From Halomonas alkalisoli (GTDB lineage Bacteria; Pseudomonadota; Gammaproteobacteria; Pseudomonadales; Halomonadaceae), in NCBI RefSeq assembly GCF_021412585.1, contig NZ_JAKCMI010000021.1:248001-312000 (forward strand): a stretch of 64,000 bases of DNA, in the 5' to 3' direction. This document shows, piece by piece, positions 1 through 7,748 of this stretch. The translations under genes and the position numbers were made by a program. The notes under the pieces were generated by a model, which did no database searches, was not told the DNA's origin, and saw only the letters and a list, made by a program, of their open reading frames with translations. The stretch's first letter is position 1. Every line of letters starts with the position of its first letter.

Positions 1-1116
1 GAGGACATGAAGGGGCTGGACTGGTCACAGCTGGTCGAGGATTACGAAACGCTGATACGCCGCGCGCGAACCCCCAGCGAGTTCAGCGACATTGCCAATC
101 GCCTGATGGGTGAACTCGCCGCCTCCCACATGGGGGTGTCCAACCCCGGCCCGGTGTCGGCACTGCGCGAGCCCTCCGGCCGGTTCGGCATCGAGCAGGA
201 ACCCATCGTGTCCCAGGTCGACGGCAGGGCCGGTTACCGCGTCACCGAGGTGATCCCCGAAGGGCCGGCAAGCCGAGGCCCCATGCCTCTGCGGGAAGGC
301 GACATCATCACCGAGATCGACCTCCAGCCCTTCGAGGAACGCGAGACCCTGCTGCGACGGCTGCGCGGGCTTGTCGACCAGGAGGTGATCGTCACCTTCG
401 ACCGTCCCGGTGACAACGGCTATACCGAATACCGCACCATGCTGACGCCGATAAGCATGAGCGATCTCGCGCGGCTGAAATATGACCATTTCCGCGAAGA
501 AAGTCGCCGCAAGGTCGAGGCGCTCTCCGACGGCCGGCTCGGGTACCTGCATATCCAGGCCATGAACCAGACCTCGCTGGAGGGCTTCCAGGGGGATCTC
601 TACGCCGCCGCGACCGACAAGGACGGGCTGATCATCGATGTGCGCAACAACGGTGGCGGCCATACCACGGACCGTATCCTGACCTCGATCATGGCTGGCG
701 AACATGCCTATACGATTCCCGTCGGCGCCGACCCGGGGGCAACCGGGCATTACCCGCAGGACAGGCTGGACGCGCCTCGCTACACCCTGCCGATCAATAT
801 GCTGGCCAACGAGAAGAGCTACTCCAATGCCGAGATCCTGGCCCATGCCTTCTCCACCCTGGGCCGTGGCAACCTGGTGGGCCAGCAGACCTACGGCGGG
901 GTGATCTCCACCAACAGCCACACCCTGATCGATGGCGCGACCGTCCGTCGACCGTTCCGGGGCTGGTTCCTGCCCGACGGCACCGACATGGAACACCATG
1001 GGGCGATACCCGATATTCCGGTCGAGCAGACGCCGGAGGATGAAGTCGCCGGCCGCGACCGTCAGCTTGAGCGCGCCGTGTCGGACCTGCTCGCCCAAAT
1101 CGACGCCCAGGAGTAA
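1..1116 (+). CDS. Tricorn-like S41 protease, C-terminal part (5' truncated by window)
   Basis: Serine peptidase of the S41/tricorn type. The frame is open to base 1, with no ribosome binding site before the first ATG at 7, so the true start probably lies upstream and the N-terminal beta-propeller of tricorn proteins would be outside the window. Counting from ATG 7, a helical C1 domain carries the Ser-His pair (S40-H41, in GELAASHMGV), which corresponds to the tricorn Ser-His. A PDZ domain follows (about 55-150), then the C2 protease core with DVRNNGGGH and NEKSYSNAEI. S273 aligns with the nucleophile of S41 peptidases. Tricorn enzymes trim peptides released by other proteases in the cytoplasm. 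Family assignment is firm; the substrate is unknown. Confidence 0.8.
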   Translation, partial: EDMKGLDWSQLVEDYETLIRRARTPSEFSDIANRLMGELAASHMGVSNPGPVSALREPSGRFGIEQEPIVSQVDGRAGYRVTEVIPEGPASRGPMPLREGDIITEIDLQPFEERETLLRRLRGLVDQEVIVTFDRPGDNGYTEYRTMLTPISMSDLARLKYDHFREESRRKVEALSDGRLGYLHIQAMNQTSLEGFQGDLYAAATDKDGLIIDVRNNGGGHTTDRILTSIMAGEHAYTIPVGADPGATGHYPQDRLDAPRYTLPINMLANEKSYSNAEILAHAFSTLGRGNLVGQQTYGGVISTNSHTLIDGATVRRPFRGWFLPDGTDMEHHGAIPDIPVEQTPEDEVAGRDRQLERAVSDLLAQIDAQE

Positions 1117-1221
1117 CCGCGAGGATGATGGCAGCCCTGCCGGTCAGGCAGGGCTTTGGAGGATATCGGGCCAGGGATCGTGCGACAATCGCCCGCCCGC
1201 CAACAATGCCATGGAGCGGAT

Positions 1222-2373
1222 ATGCTGGCCCGACAGGATGCCCGAGTCACCCTGACCTACTTTCTCGTGCTTATCGCGATTGGCATGAGCGGAGGCCTGC
1301 TGGGGCCGGCACTGCCGCACCTGGCGGAAACGACCGGTTCCAGCATGGGGCAGATCGCCGTGCTGTTCACCGCCAGGGCGCTGGGCAACATGCTCGGCTC
1401 GGTGATATCCGGCCTGTTGATCGACCGCTTTTCCGGCCACCGGGTATTGATCGCGATGCTCGTGCTGATGGCGATGGGGCTCGCGGCGGTGCCCTTCAGC
1501 CAGACGCTGGTCATGCTCACGGCGGTCATCTTCGTGCTCGGCTTCGCCGAGGTCTCGCTCAATGCCGGATCCAACACCCTGCTGCTCTGGACCCACGGCA
1601 CCGGATCGGCCCCATGGATCAGCGCGCTGCATTTCTGCTTCGGGTTCGGCAATATGGCGGTGCCGCTGGTGCTGGTGGCCGTGCTGGCGGTGACGGGGCA
1701 GTTTGCCTGGGCCTTCTGGCTGGTCGCGCTCTTCGGGCTGATGCTGCTCTGGCCCCTGGCGCGGCAGGCAAGCCCACGCCCCCTGGTCGACAAACGCCAT
1801 GACAAGCCCGCCACACCGCGCCCCGATCCCTTGCTGTTGGCTATCTTCATGCTGATGTTCGGACTCTACGTGGGCCTGGAGATCACCTTCGCCGGCTGGG
1901 CCACCGCCTACGGCACCCTGAGCGGCATGCTCCCTCAGGACGCCGCCATGCTGGTCACCTTGTTCTGGCTGACGCTCTCCGCCGGCCGCCTGCTGGCGAT
2001 CCCGCTGCTCAGGCTCTTTTCCCCCTGGACGGTGCTGATCAGTTGCCTGGGGCTCGGACTGGCCACGACCCTTTCGCTGCACTTCGCCTGGCTGCCCCTA
2101 CCCCTGATGGCGCTGCTGTTCGGGCTTTCGGCCTCGGCCATCTTTCCGACGCTGTTCGGCCTCAGCAATCAGCTGATCACCATGAGCGGTCGCACCACGG
2201 GCCTGATCTTCCTGTCGGCAGGAATCGGTGCCCTGGCGGTGCCGTCACTGACCGGCCCCATGCTGGAGTGGGCCGGCACCCGAGCCTTTCCCCTGCTGCT
2301 GGCCACGCTGATGGGCGCCTTGATGCTGGGGTTGGCCATGCTACATGCCAGGGTCAAGCGTGTGACAGCCTGA
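1222..2373 (+). CDS. MFS transporter
   Basis: Major facilitator superfamily permease of 383 residues with about 12 hydrophobic helices. The first half contains the typical loop between helices 2 and 3 (SGLLIDRFSGHR), and a hydrophilic central loop lies near residues 190-205 (DKRHDKPATPRPD). The start is set at ATG 1222, because GGAG sits about seven bases upstream and the first helix (LTYFLVLIAIG) follows within ten residues; an earlier in-frame ATG at 1156 would add an unstructured tail. The substrate cannot be read from the sequence; the general look is of the sugar/drug MFS permeases. It converges on the next gene with only 15 bases between stops. Confidence 0.8.
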   Translation: MLARQDARVTLTYFLVLIAIGMSGGLLGPALPHLAETTGSSMGQIAVLFTARALGNMLGSVISGLLIDRFSGHRVLIAMLVLMAMGLAAVPFSQTLVMLTAVIFVLGFAEVSLNAGSNTLLLWTHGTGSAPWISALHFCFGFGNMAVPLVLVAVLAVTGQFAWAFWLVALFGLMLLWPLARQASPRPLVDKRHDKPATPRPDPLLLAIFMLMFGLYVGLEITFAGWATAYGTLSGMLPQDAAMLVTLFWLTLSAGRLLAIPLLRLFSPWTVLISCLGLGLATTLSLHFAWLPLPLMALLFGLSASAIFPTLFGLSNQLITMSGRTTGLIFLSAGIGALAVPSLTGPMLEWAGTRAFPLLLATLMGALMLGLAMLHARVKRVTA

Positions 2374-2388
2374 GTCTGGCCCCGCACC

Positions 2389-3621
2389 TCAGTGGTTCTT
2401 GACCCGCCAGATACGCCAGGCAAGCACGCCGATGATGGCAAGACCCAGCGGGCCAATGATCGACGCGGCCACGCTGGGCACCACGGGCACCCCAAGGGCC
2501 CCGAGACTCTCCAGCGACAGCTTGAACAGGCTGAACACGTAGTAGCTGATGACGATGATCGAGAGCCCCTCGACCGCCTTCTGGATCTTCAACTGACTGC
2601 TGGCGCGCTCGTTGAGGCTGTGCAGGATGCCCGAGTTCTGCTCCTCGATCTCGACCTGGGCACGAGTTCGCAGCAGGTCGTTGAGCCGGGCCACGCTCTC
2701 GGCCAGGCTCTCCTGGCGCCGATTGATCGCGGCACAGAAATGCACCGTGGGACGAAAGCGACGCAGGATGAAGGTCCCGAGGCGGGGACTCTCCTGCACT
2801 CGCGATTCACGCAGTTCCTCGATGCGTGTAAACACGATCCGAGCGTAGGCCTCGGTGGCACTGAAGCGCTGCCGCGACCGGGCGCCGCTACGCTCCAGGC
2901 GAGCCGAGAGCAGTGAGAGGGCCGACAGCAGCGGACGCGGGTTGGTCTCCGCCTGCTCGGCATTGCGATCCGAGAGCTCGCCGAGCTCGGTCTCGTAGCC
3001 CTGCAGTTCGAGGCCGAGCTCCTTGGCCAGGGGCAGCGACAGCGAAGCCATCATGCGGTAGGTCTCGATCTCCAGCAGTCGGCGCACCATGCGACCGAGA
3101 CGGAAGGCGTTGAGCCTGCGGTTGATCAGCAGCAGATGATTCACGCCCTCCTCGGTAAGACGAAAATCACTCCATACGGTGGCGTCGCCACCCCCCACCA
3201 GAGAACCAGCCGGGTCGTTGAAACCATACGCCTCCCCCTTTCCGCTCCAGGCCTCCTCGGCCTCCACCAGGACCAGGGTGGCATTGATCAGCAGAGCCTG
3301 ATTGGCAGCGATGATCGAAGCCAGTGGCTCGGGCGGCGCCGGCCATCGTTCGCTGTCGCTGCCACGCGGTACCAGCAGGGTGAGCGTGAAGAATTCGGTA
3401 TGCCTCTCCCACTTCAGGGTCATGCCCTCGAAGGCCAGAATTTCCTGAACAGAATCGGTATCCAGCGCGAGACCCGTTGTCTCGCCAAGCTGTGCCAGGA
3501 TGGCATCACAGCCTCCATCCTCATCCAGAAAGGCGTAGTGGTGGACGTGGGCCGGCTCCGAGAAGTAGATGGAGGGCCGGGCGTGCAGTTCGTTGTGCAG
3601 ACGTTCTCGTTGAGGGTGCAT
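2389..3621 (-). CDS. DUF3422 family membrane protein
   Basis: A 410-residue protein beginning with MHPQRERLHNELHARPS, the characteristic opening of the DUF3422 family. The middle is a long acidic and arginine-rich helical region, with a probable coiled coil around residues 280-335. Two hydrophobic segments near the C-terminus (about 345-365 and 375-400) should anchor it in the inner membrane, ending in a basic tail (RIWRVKNH). Members of this family are widespread in proteobacteria with no established function, although the layout resembles small-molecule-gated membrane proteins. It stands alone, with the MFS gene convergent downstream. Confidence 0.8.
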   Translation of the reverse strand: MHPQRERLHNELHARPSIYFSEPAHVHHYAFLDEDGGCDAILAQLGETTGLALDTDSVQEILAFEGMTLKWERHTEFFTLTLLVPRGSDSERWPAPPEPLASIIAANQALLINATLVLVEAEEAWSGKGEAYGFNDPAGSLVGGGDATVWSDFRLTEEGVNHLLLINRRLNAFRLGRMVRRLLEIETYRMMASLSLPLAKELGLELQGYETELGELSDRNAEQAETNPRPLLSALSLLSARLERSGARSRQRFSATEAYARIVFTRIEELRESRVQESPRLGTFILRRFRPTVHFCAAINRRQESLAESVARLNDLLRTRAQVEIEEQNSGILHSLNERASSQLKIQKAVEGLSIIVISYYVFSLFKLSLESLGALGVPVVPSVAASIIGPLGLAIIGVLAWRIWRVKNH

Positions 3622-3766
3622 GTCGGGGCCTGAAAGGTAAGTTGTTACCCGAGACTAAGGTCTTAAGGCCCCCAAGCCAACTGCTATCATGCTTTTCCAG
3701 ACCGCCCCAGCCTTCGCAGCCCCCCGCAGCACGGCCCCAGGCGGGCGCCTTCGGCCGGCCTGGGCT

Positions 3767-4666
3767 TCACCCTGCCGCGTCCTGCTGGGCCAGCGTCTCC
3801 AACGGCACCGGTCCCTGCAGGAACTGGAACATCCACTCGAGCGCGCTGGGCAGGCTGGCGCGCCAGACCCGCCAGGTATGCCCCCCACCCAACACATCCA
3901 GGGGCACCAGATCGGGCTGGTGGTGTTTCAGCGCCTGGCGCACCAGGCGGGCGTGATGCTCTGCGTTGTAGACGTCACGGTTGCCGGCGCTGAGATAGAG
4001 TGGCACGACGATTCCTCGCTCCAGGTAACGATCGAGATGGGCGGTGTAGTTGCGCCGCTGCCAGAGATCGGTGTCGAACTGGCCGTTGTCGTCGAGGAAG
4101 GCGGGGTGTCGATTCGCCGAGGAGTTGGCAGGAGGCCGCGGATGGTAGCTGGCCGGGCTCAGGGCCGCGGCGGCTCCGAAGAGTTCCGGCCGCTCCAGCG
4201 CGAAATTGAGGCTGCCATAGCCCCCGGCGGAAAGCCCCGCCACACCGCGCCACTCCCGCTGTGGAACCACCTGCCAGGTCGCCTCCACCCGGGGCACGAG
4301 GTCATCGAAGAAAGCCGTACGCGCCGCCTGGTTGTAGCCGTCGATCCACCAGCTCTCGCTGCCGGGCATCACGATGACCACTGGCGGGATGACACCCTGG
4401 CGAATCAGGCGGTCCGCGGTCTCCTTCAGCGCCCCCCGCTCGACCCAGTCGGACTCGCTGCCGAAAGAGCCATGCAGCAGGTAGAGCACCGGATAGGCAA
4501 GATTCGATTCACGGTAGCCTGCCGGCAAATAGAGGGTATAGGCGTAATCACGCTCCAGCACCGTCGAATGGAAGCGATGGTGGGTTACCTCTCCGGCCAA
4601 GGCCGGGGTGGTGCCCAGCAGTAGTCCCAATCCAAGACAGAACCTGATAGCGTGGCTGATCGTCAT
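3767..4666 (-). CDS. Secreted esterase, esterase D / enterochelin-esterase-like
   Basis: Alpha/beta hydrolase of the putative esterase family (PF00756 type), 299 residues. A signal peptide (about residues 1-24, ending PALAG) predicts export. The strand-loop YLLHGSFGSESDW forms the oxyanion region, the nucleophile elbow is GLSAGG with S146, and a late GGHTW supplies the catalytic histidine. The start is ATG 4666, because GGGAG lies about seven bases upstream and the signal peptide follows directly; an ATG further upstream at 4798 would put 44 unlikely residues before it. It is divergent from the acyltransferase gene across a 226-bp gap. Substrate unknown: acyl esters, feruloyl esters or S-formylglutathione-like esters are all possible. 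Confidence 0.8.
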   Translation of the reverse strand: MTISHAIRFCLGLGLLLGTTPALAGEVTHHRFHSTVLERDYAYTLYLPAGYRESNLAYPVLYLLHGSFGSESDWVERGALKETADRLIRQGVIPPVVIVMPGSESWWIDGYNQAARTAFFDDLVPRVEATWQVVPQREWRGVAGLSAGGYGSLNFALERPELFGAAAALSPASYHPRPPANSSANRHPAFLDDNGQFDTDLWQRRNYTAHLDRYLERGIVVPLYLSAGNRDVYNAEHHARLVRQALKHHQPDLVPLDVLGGGHTWRVWRASLPSALEWMFQFLQGPVPLETLAQQDAAG

Positions 4667-4699
4667 GCACGGACTCCCTGTGTCCGGAAACGGATGTAT

Positions 4700-4712
4700 G
4701 AAACACTGTTTC
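4700..4712. promoter_or_regulatory. Candidate operator, 13-bp dyad in divergent promoter region
   Basis: GAAAC-ACT-GTTTC is a perfect inverted repeat lying 34 bases upstream of the esterase start and about 180 bases before the acyltransferase. A second GGAAAC at 4686-4691 can also pair with GTTTCC at 4708-4713. The form is like LacI/TetR-type operators, but no regulator gene is adjacent, so this is inference from symmetry and position only. Confidence 0.3.
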
Positions 4713-4808
4713 CAATCTGGGAATTTCTGCTCCTCCCCGTGGTCGACCGCACAGCGGTGCGGGATGTTCCTGCTAGCCGTCACGACTGACGGTGACAACC
4801 ACTCCAGC

Positions 4809-4846
4809 GCCAGCCACTACACCGGACGCCAGCGACTACACCGGCG
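4809..4846. repeat. Two-copy 19-bp tandem repeat
   Basis: GCCAGCCACTACACCGGAC is followed immediately by a copy differing at three positions. It lies in the leader between the divergent esterase and acyltransferase genes. No function is evident. Confidence 0.5.
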
Positions 4847-4892
4847 ACAGCTACGACTGCCAGAGACAGCACACCAGGGAAGGCCAAGGACC

Positions 4893-5954
4893 ATGAAGCG
4901 AATCGAAGAAATCTATTGGCTACGCTTCTACGGCTGTCTTGCCGTCTTCGCCTTTCACCTGCTCGATCGACTGAACCAGCACGTCGACAATGTCTATGTC
5001 GACCTGGCCCGTATCCCCACGGTCCTCGGCACGCCAATTTTCATCTTCATCTCCATCTTCCTGTTTGCGGCCCGTTACGGCAGCCAACCGCCCGATGGCT
5101 TTCTCAACAAGCGCCTGCAGTACGTGATGGTGCCTTATCTGGTCTACGGACTGATCTATTCGACCACCAAGTTCTTGAGCCTGCGCCAGCAAGGCATCGA
5201 CATCGGATTCTGGGAAAATCTGGTCTTCTATCTGGTCTATGCCGGCTGGCACGGCTACTTCCTGATCATCGCCATGCAGTTCTACGCCTTCTATTGGCTT
5301 TATGCCCGCTATGGTCTGGAGCGCTGGCTGAAACCCGGCCCCTGGCTGGTGATCGGCAGCCTCATCGGCATGGCCTACTGGGGACTGACCCGCCTCTACG
5401 GCATCGAGCCCCCCGGCTACCTGCTCTGGATCGCTCCCTTGGGCTGGATCTACCTGTTCTTCCTGGCCATGCTGGTGGTGCGCTACTACGCCCAACTGGA
5501 TCCCCCGCGCCTGGATGAGGTGCCTGTACTGAAGCAGCTCTCCCAGCCACACTACCTGGCGGCCTTCGTTGGTCTCATCGTCCTGCTGACGCTGCCCGGC
5601 TGGCTGGAGTACTCTTCCAAGGAGACTTGGGTGGTGCCGCTATTCATCCTGTTTACCCTCTGCGCGGTCACTCGCCTGCGTCACCGGCCGGCGCCGCCGC
5701 TGGTCAAGTACGTCAACCAGTACTCCTTCGGCATCTACCTGGCCCACCCCATGTTCTTCGCCATGGTGGACGCGGTCAATGCGATCCTGGTCATGCCAAT
5801 GCTGGTGTATACCGTCCTGCTGATCGTGGTCGGTCTCGCAGGTTCCATCTGGCTGAATCAGCTCGCCAACCACACTCGCTGGGGCGGGATGCTGTTCGGT
5901 AAACGGCTATTCGTACCGGGCATCCGGCAGACGCCAGCGGGTCAATTGCGCTAA
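4893..5954 (+). CDS. Acyltransferase-3 family membrane protein
   Basis: A 353-residue integral membrane protein of the acyltransferase 3 family, which O-acylates surface sugars or lipids. It has about ten hydrophobic helices. The N-terminal segment WLRFYGCLAVFAFHLLDR carries the Arg and the His typical of the family's active-site region, and helix 2 (TPIFIFISIFLFAARYG) matches the usual family pattern. Near the C-terminus, YSFGIYLAHPMFF is the standard late motif. The start is ATG 4893, preceded by AAGGA at a short distance. No polysaccharide genes are nearby, so the acceptor is unknown. Confidence 0.75.
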   Translation: MKRIEEIYWLRFYGCLAVFAFHLLDRLNQHVDNVYVDLARIPTVLGTPIFIFISIFLFAARYGSQPPDGFLNKRLQYVMVPYLVYGLIYSTTKFLSLRQQGIDIGFWENLVFYLVYAGWHGYFLIIAMQFYAFYWLYARYGLERWLKPGPWLVIGSLIGMAYWGLTRLYGIEPPGYLLWIAPLGWIYLFFLAMLVVRYYAQLDPPRLDEVPVLKQLSQPHYLAAFVGLIVLLTLPGWLEYSSKETWVVPLFILFTLCAVTRLRHRPAPPLVKYVNQYSFGIYLAHPMFFAMVDAVNAILVMPMLVYTVLLIVVGLAGSIWLNQLANHTRWGGMLFGKRLFVPGIRQTPAGQLR

Positions 5955-5999
5955 TCTGGAAACCTGACTCACTATCTCTGCCTGCAAGGGAGACCTACC

Positions 6000-6893
6000 A
6001 TGAGTGAGCGCATTTCGCTCGTGATCGTGCCAGTGGATGGCTCACCCACCGCCGACGCTGCGGCACGTCATGCCGCCATGCTGGCCCGCCTGCTGCAGGC
6101 ATCGCTGCAACTGCTGCATGTGATGCCGCTGAATCCTCCCGAACTCAGCGACCTGCCCGCCAACCGGCGAGCCGAGGCCGACCGGGACCGCTCACTGCGT
6201 CTGGAAGCCGCCAGGAACGCCTTCGCTCGTGCCAGGCAGGTCATCGACCCAGCGTTGAAGGAGGCCATCAACGAGGTGACCCTGGAGGACGACACCTTCA
6301 TTCGCCATCCGGCGCGGGCCATCGTCGAACACGCACGGAGCCATGAAGCATGCCTGCTGGTGATAGGCGCCCGCCATCTCAGCGATATGGGCAAGTTCGT
6401 GGAAGGCAGCGTCAGCAACGAGGTGGTTCACAAGGCCCCCTGTCCGGTCACCGTGGTGCATGCCGAAGCGGCCCCCGAGGATATCCAGCGCATCGGCCGG
6501 GTGCTGCTGCCGGTGGACGGCTCACGTCACAGCGACAGCGCCGCGCTTCTGGCAGGCGACCTGGCACGCAGCGCCGATGCGGCGGTAGAGCTGCTGTTCT
6601 GTCGCCCGTCGGGCAAGCCACCGCAGCAGGCAGATGAACCCACCGACGAGGCCGAGCGCATCTTCCATCGCGCTCGCAAGGTGCTGGGCGATGTGCCGGC
6701 GGGCATCATCGAGCAGGTTTTGACCGGCGAGCGCTATGCCGAGGCCATCATCCAGCAGGCCCGACGCCACGAGGACTACCCGGTTATCGTGATGGGCCGC
6801 AGGGGGCTTGGCACATGGCGGGAAAAGCTCCTGGGAAGCGTCAGCCATCGGGTTATCGATCAGGCGTCGTGCCCGGTCACCGTGGTGGTATGA
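6000..6893 (+). CDS. Tandem universal stress protein (UspA family)
   Basis: A cytoplasmic protein of 297 residues with two UspA domains (about 1-150 and 155-297). The second domain ends with GRRGLGTWREKLLGSVSHRV, fitting the G-2x-G-9x-G-S ATP-binding pattern. The first has the weaker GARHLSDMGKFVEGSVSNEV, which lacks the second glycine, so nucleotide binding is more likely in the C-terminal half. Both domains start with the PVDGS strand-loop. Such tandem Usps respond to stress and can form pseudo-dimers. The gene stands alone. Confidence 0.9.
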   Translation: MSERISLVIVPVDGSPTADAAARHAAMLARLLQASLQLLHVMPLNPPELSDLPANRRAEADRDRSLRLEAARNAFARARQVIDPALKEAINEVTLEDDTFIRHPARAIVEHARSHEACLLVIGARHLSDMGKFVEGSVSNEVVHKAPCPVTVVHAEAAPEDIQRIGRVLLPVDGSRHSDSAALLAGDLARSADAAVELLFCRPSGKPPQQADEPTDEAERIFHRARKVLGDVPAGIIEQVLTGERYAEAIIQQARRHEDYPVIVMGRRGLGTWREKLLGSVSHRVIDQASCPVTVVV

Positions 6894-6897
6894 GCCG

Positions 6898-6921
6898 GCC
6901 GGCGGCCTGTCAGCCGCCGGC
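6898..6921. repeat. Hairpin between convergent genes
   Basis: GCCGGCGGC-CTGTCA-GCCGCCGGC forms a perfect 9-bp stem whose loop contains the stop codon of the DUF3581 gene. There is no clear T-run on either side, so it may be a weak bidirectional terminator or simply RNA-stabilising structure. Confidence 0.45.
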
Positions 6922-7623
6922 TTCGTAGGCGGCCTTCAGCCGGTAGAACTCGGTGACGATATCCTCCATGGCCGAGGCGTCATAGTCGCACAGCCCGCTG
7001 ACCACCAGTTTCTTCGAGCCACTGCCGACCTCTTCCCCCCCATCGGTGATGCGGAATTGCAGGGTCACATCGCCGCGTTTGCCGCTCACCGCCATCCTCG
7101 AGTCCACCAGCTCCAGCGAAGGCCGGCCCAGATCCAGTCTTTCCAGCGAGAACCCCATGCTGTCGTAGATCACCAGTGGGCGTCGCGGATTGAACATGAC
7201 GCCCTTCTCTTCGAGCAGCGGCTTGAGCACGTGGGGAAAGTTCTTGCCCGAGAACGCCACGTAGCAGCGGGTGAAGGCCTCCACCGCCGACTCGTCCCGG
7301 GTCGTTTCCCCGCTGCGGGTCACATCGAGATAGCGCTTGCCGCCATCGTCGCTGACACCGATATGCCCGCTCTCATCCTCCTCCAGGCACAGCGTAGTCC
7401 CGTCACCGACCATGCTGCGAAAATGGAAATCCATCTCCCGGGAAAGGCCAAAGCGGCTCAGCACCAGGGCAAACAGCAGGTCGCCGGGAACGCAGAAGCG
7501 ACGCGCCTGGGTGTCGTGAATGGGATTGAAGTCGCCCGCGATGCCCTTGGCGAAGTCGCTCGCCTGCTGTGCGGTGATGCGAATGTGCGAATCCGTTTGC
7601 GTATAGTAGGAATCAAGAAACAT
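6910..7623 (-). CDS. DUF3581 family protein
   Basis: A 237-residue protein that opens with MFLDSYYT and continues QQASDFAKGIAGDFNPIH and FCVPGDLLF, the hallmark of DUF3581. The GDFNPIH motif near residue 27 resembles the hot-dog-fold MaoC hydratase motif, so binding of an acyl-CoA-like ligand is plausible but unproven. The start is ATG 7623 because it gives the family N-terminus, although the Shine-Dalgarno sequence is weak. It is divergent from the AsmA-like gene with a 125-bp gap. Confidence 0.8.
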   Translation of the reverse strand: MFLDSYYTQTDSHIRITAQQASDFAKGIAGDFNPIHDTQARRFCVPGDLLFALVLSRFGLSREMDFHFRSMVGDGTTLCLEEDESGHIGVSDDGGKRYLDVTRSGETTRDESAVEAFTRCYVAFSGKNFPHVLKPLLEEKGVMFNPRRPLVIYDSMGFSLERLDLGRPSLELVDSRMAVSGKRGDVTLQFRITDGGEEVGSGSKKLVVSGLCDYDASAMEDIVTEFYRLKAAYEAGG

Positions 7624-7748
7624 ATGTGGTCCGGCCTGCCCTGGATGATGTGCCACAAAAAGTAACGGTGATGATGCCATAAAATCACCGAGTGCGAAGC
7701 CACCGGGACCAAGGCCCTGATCGCCAAGGAGAAGGCAGCCGCCTGACG

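Noticed and set aside
25..1098. Long minus-strand frame opposite the tricorn-like gene
   Set aside because: Antisense shadow typical of high-GC coding DNA; low-complexity composition and no motif.
7680..7746. Short plus-strand reading ending in ALIAKEKAAA and a stop just before the AsmA-like gene
   Set aside because: No start codon or ribosome site, and too short to judge; it could be a remnant, but nothing supports it.
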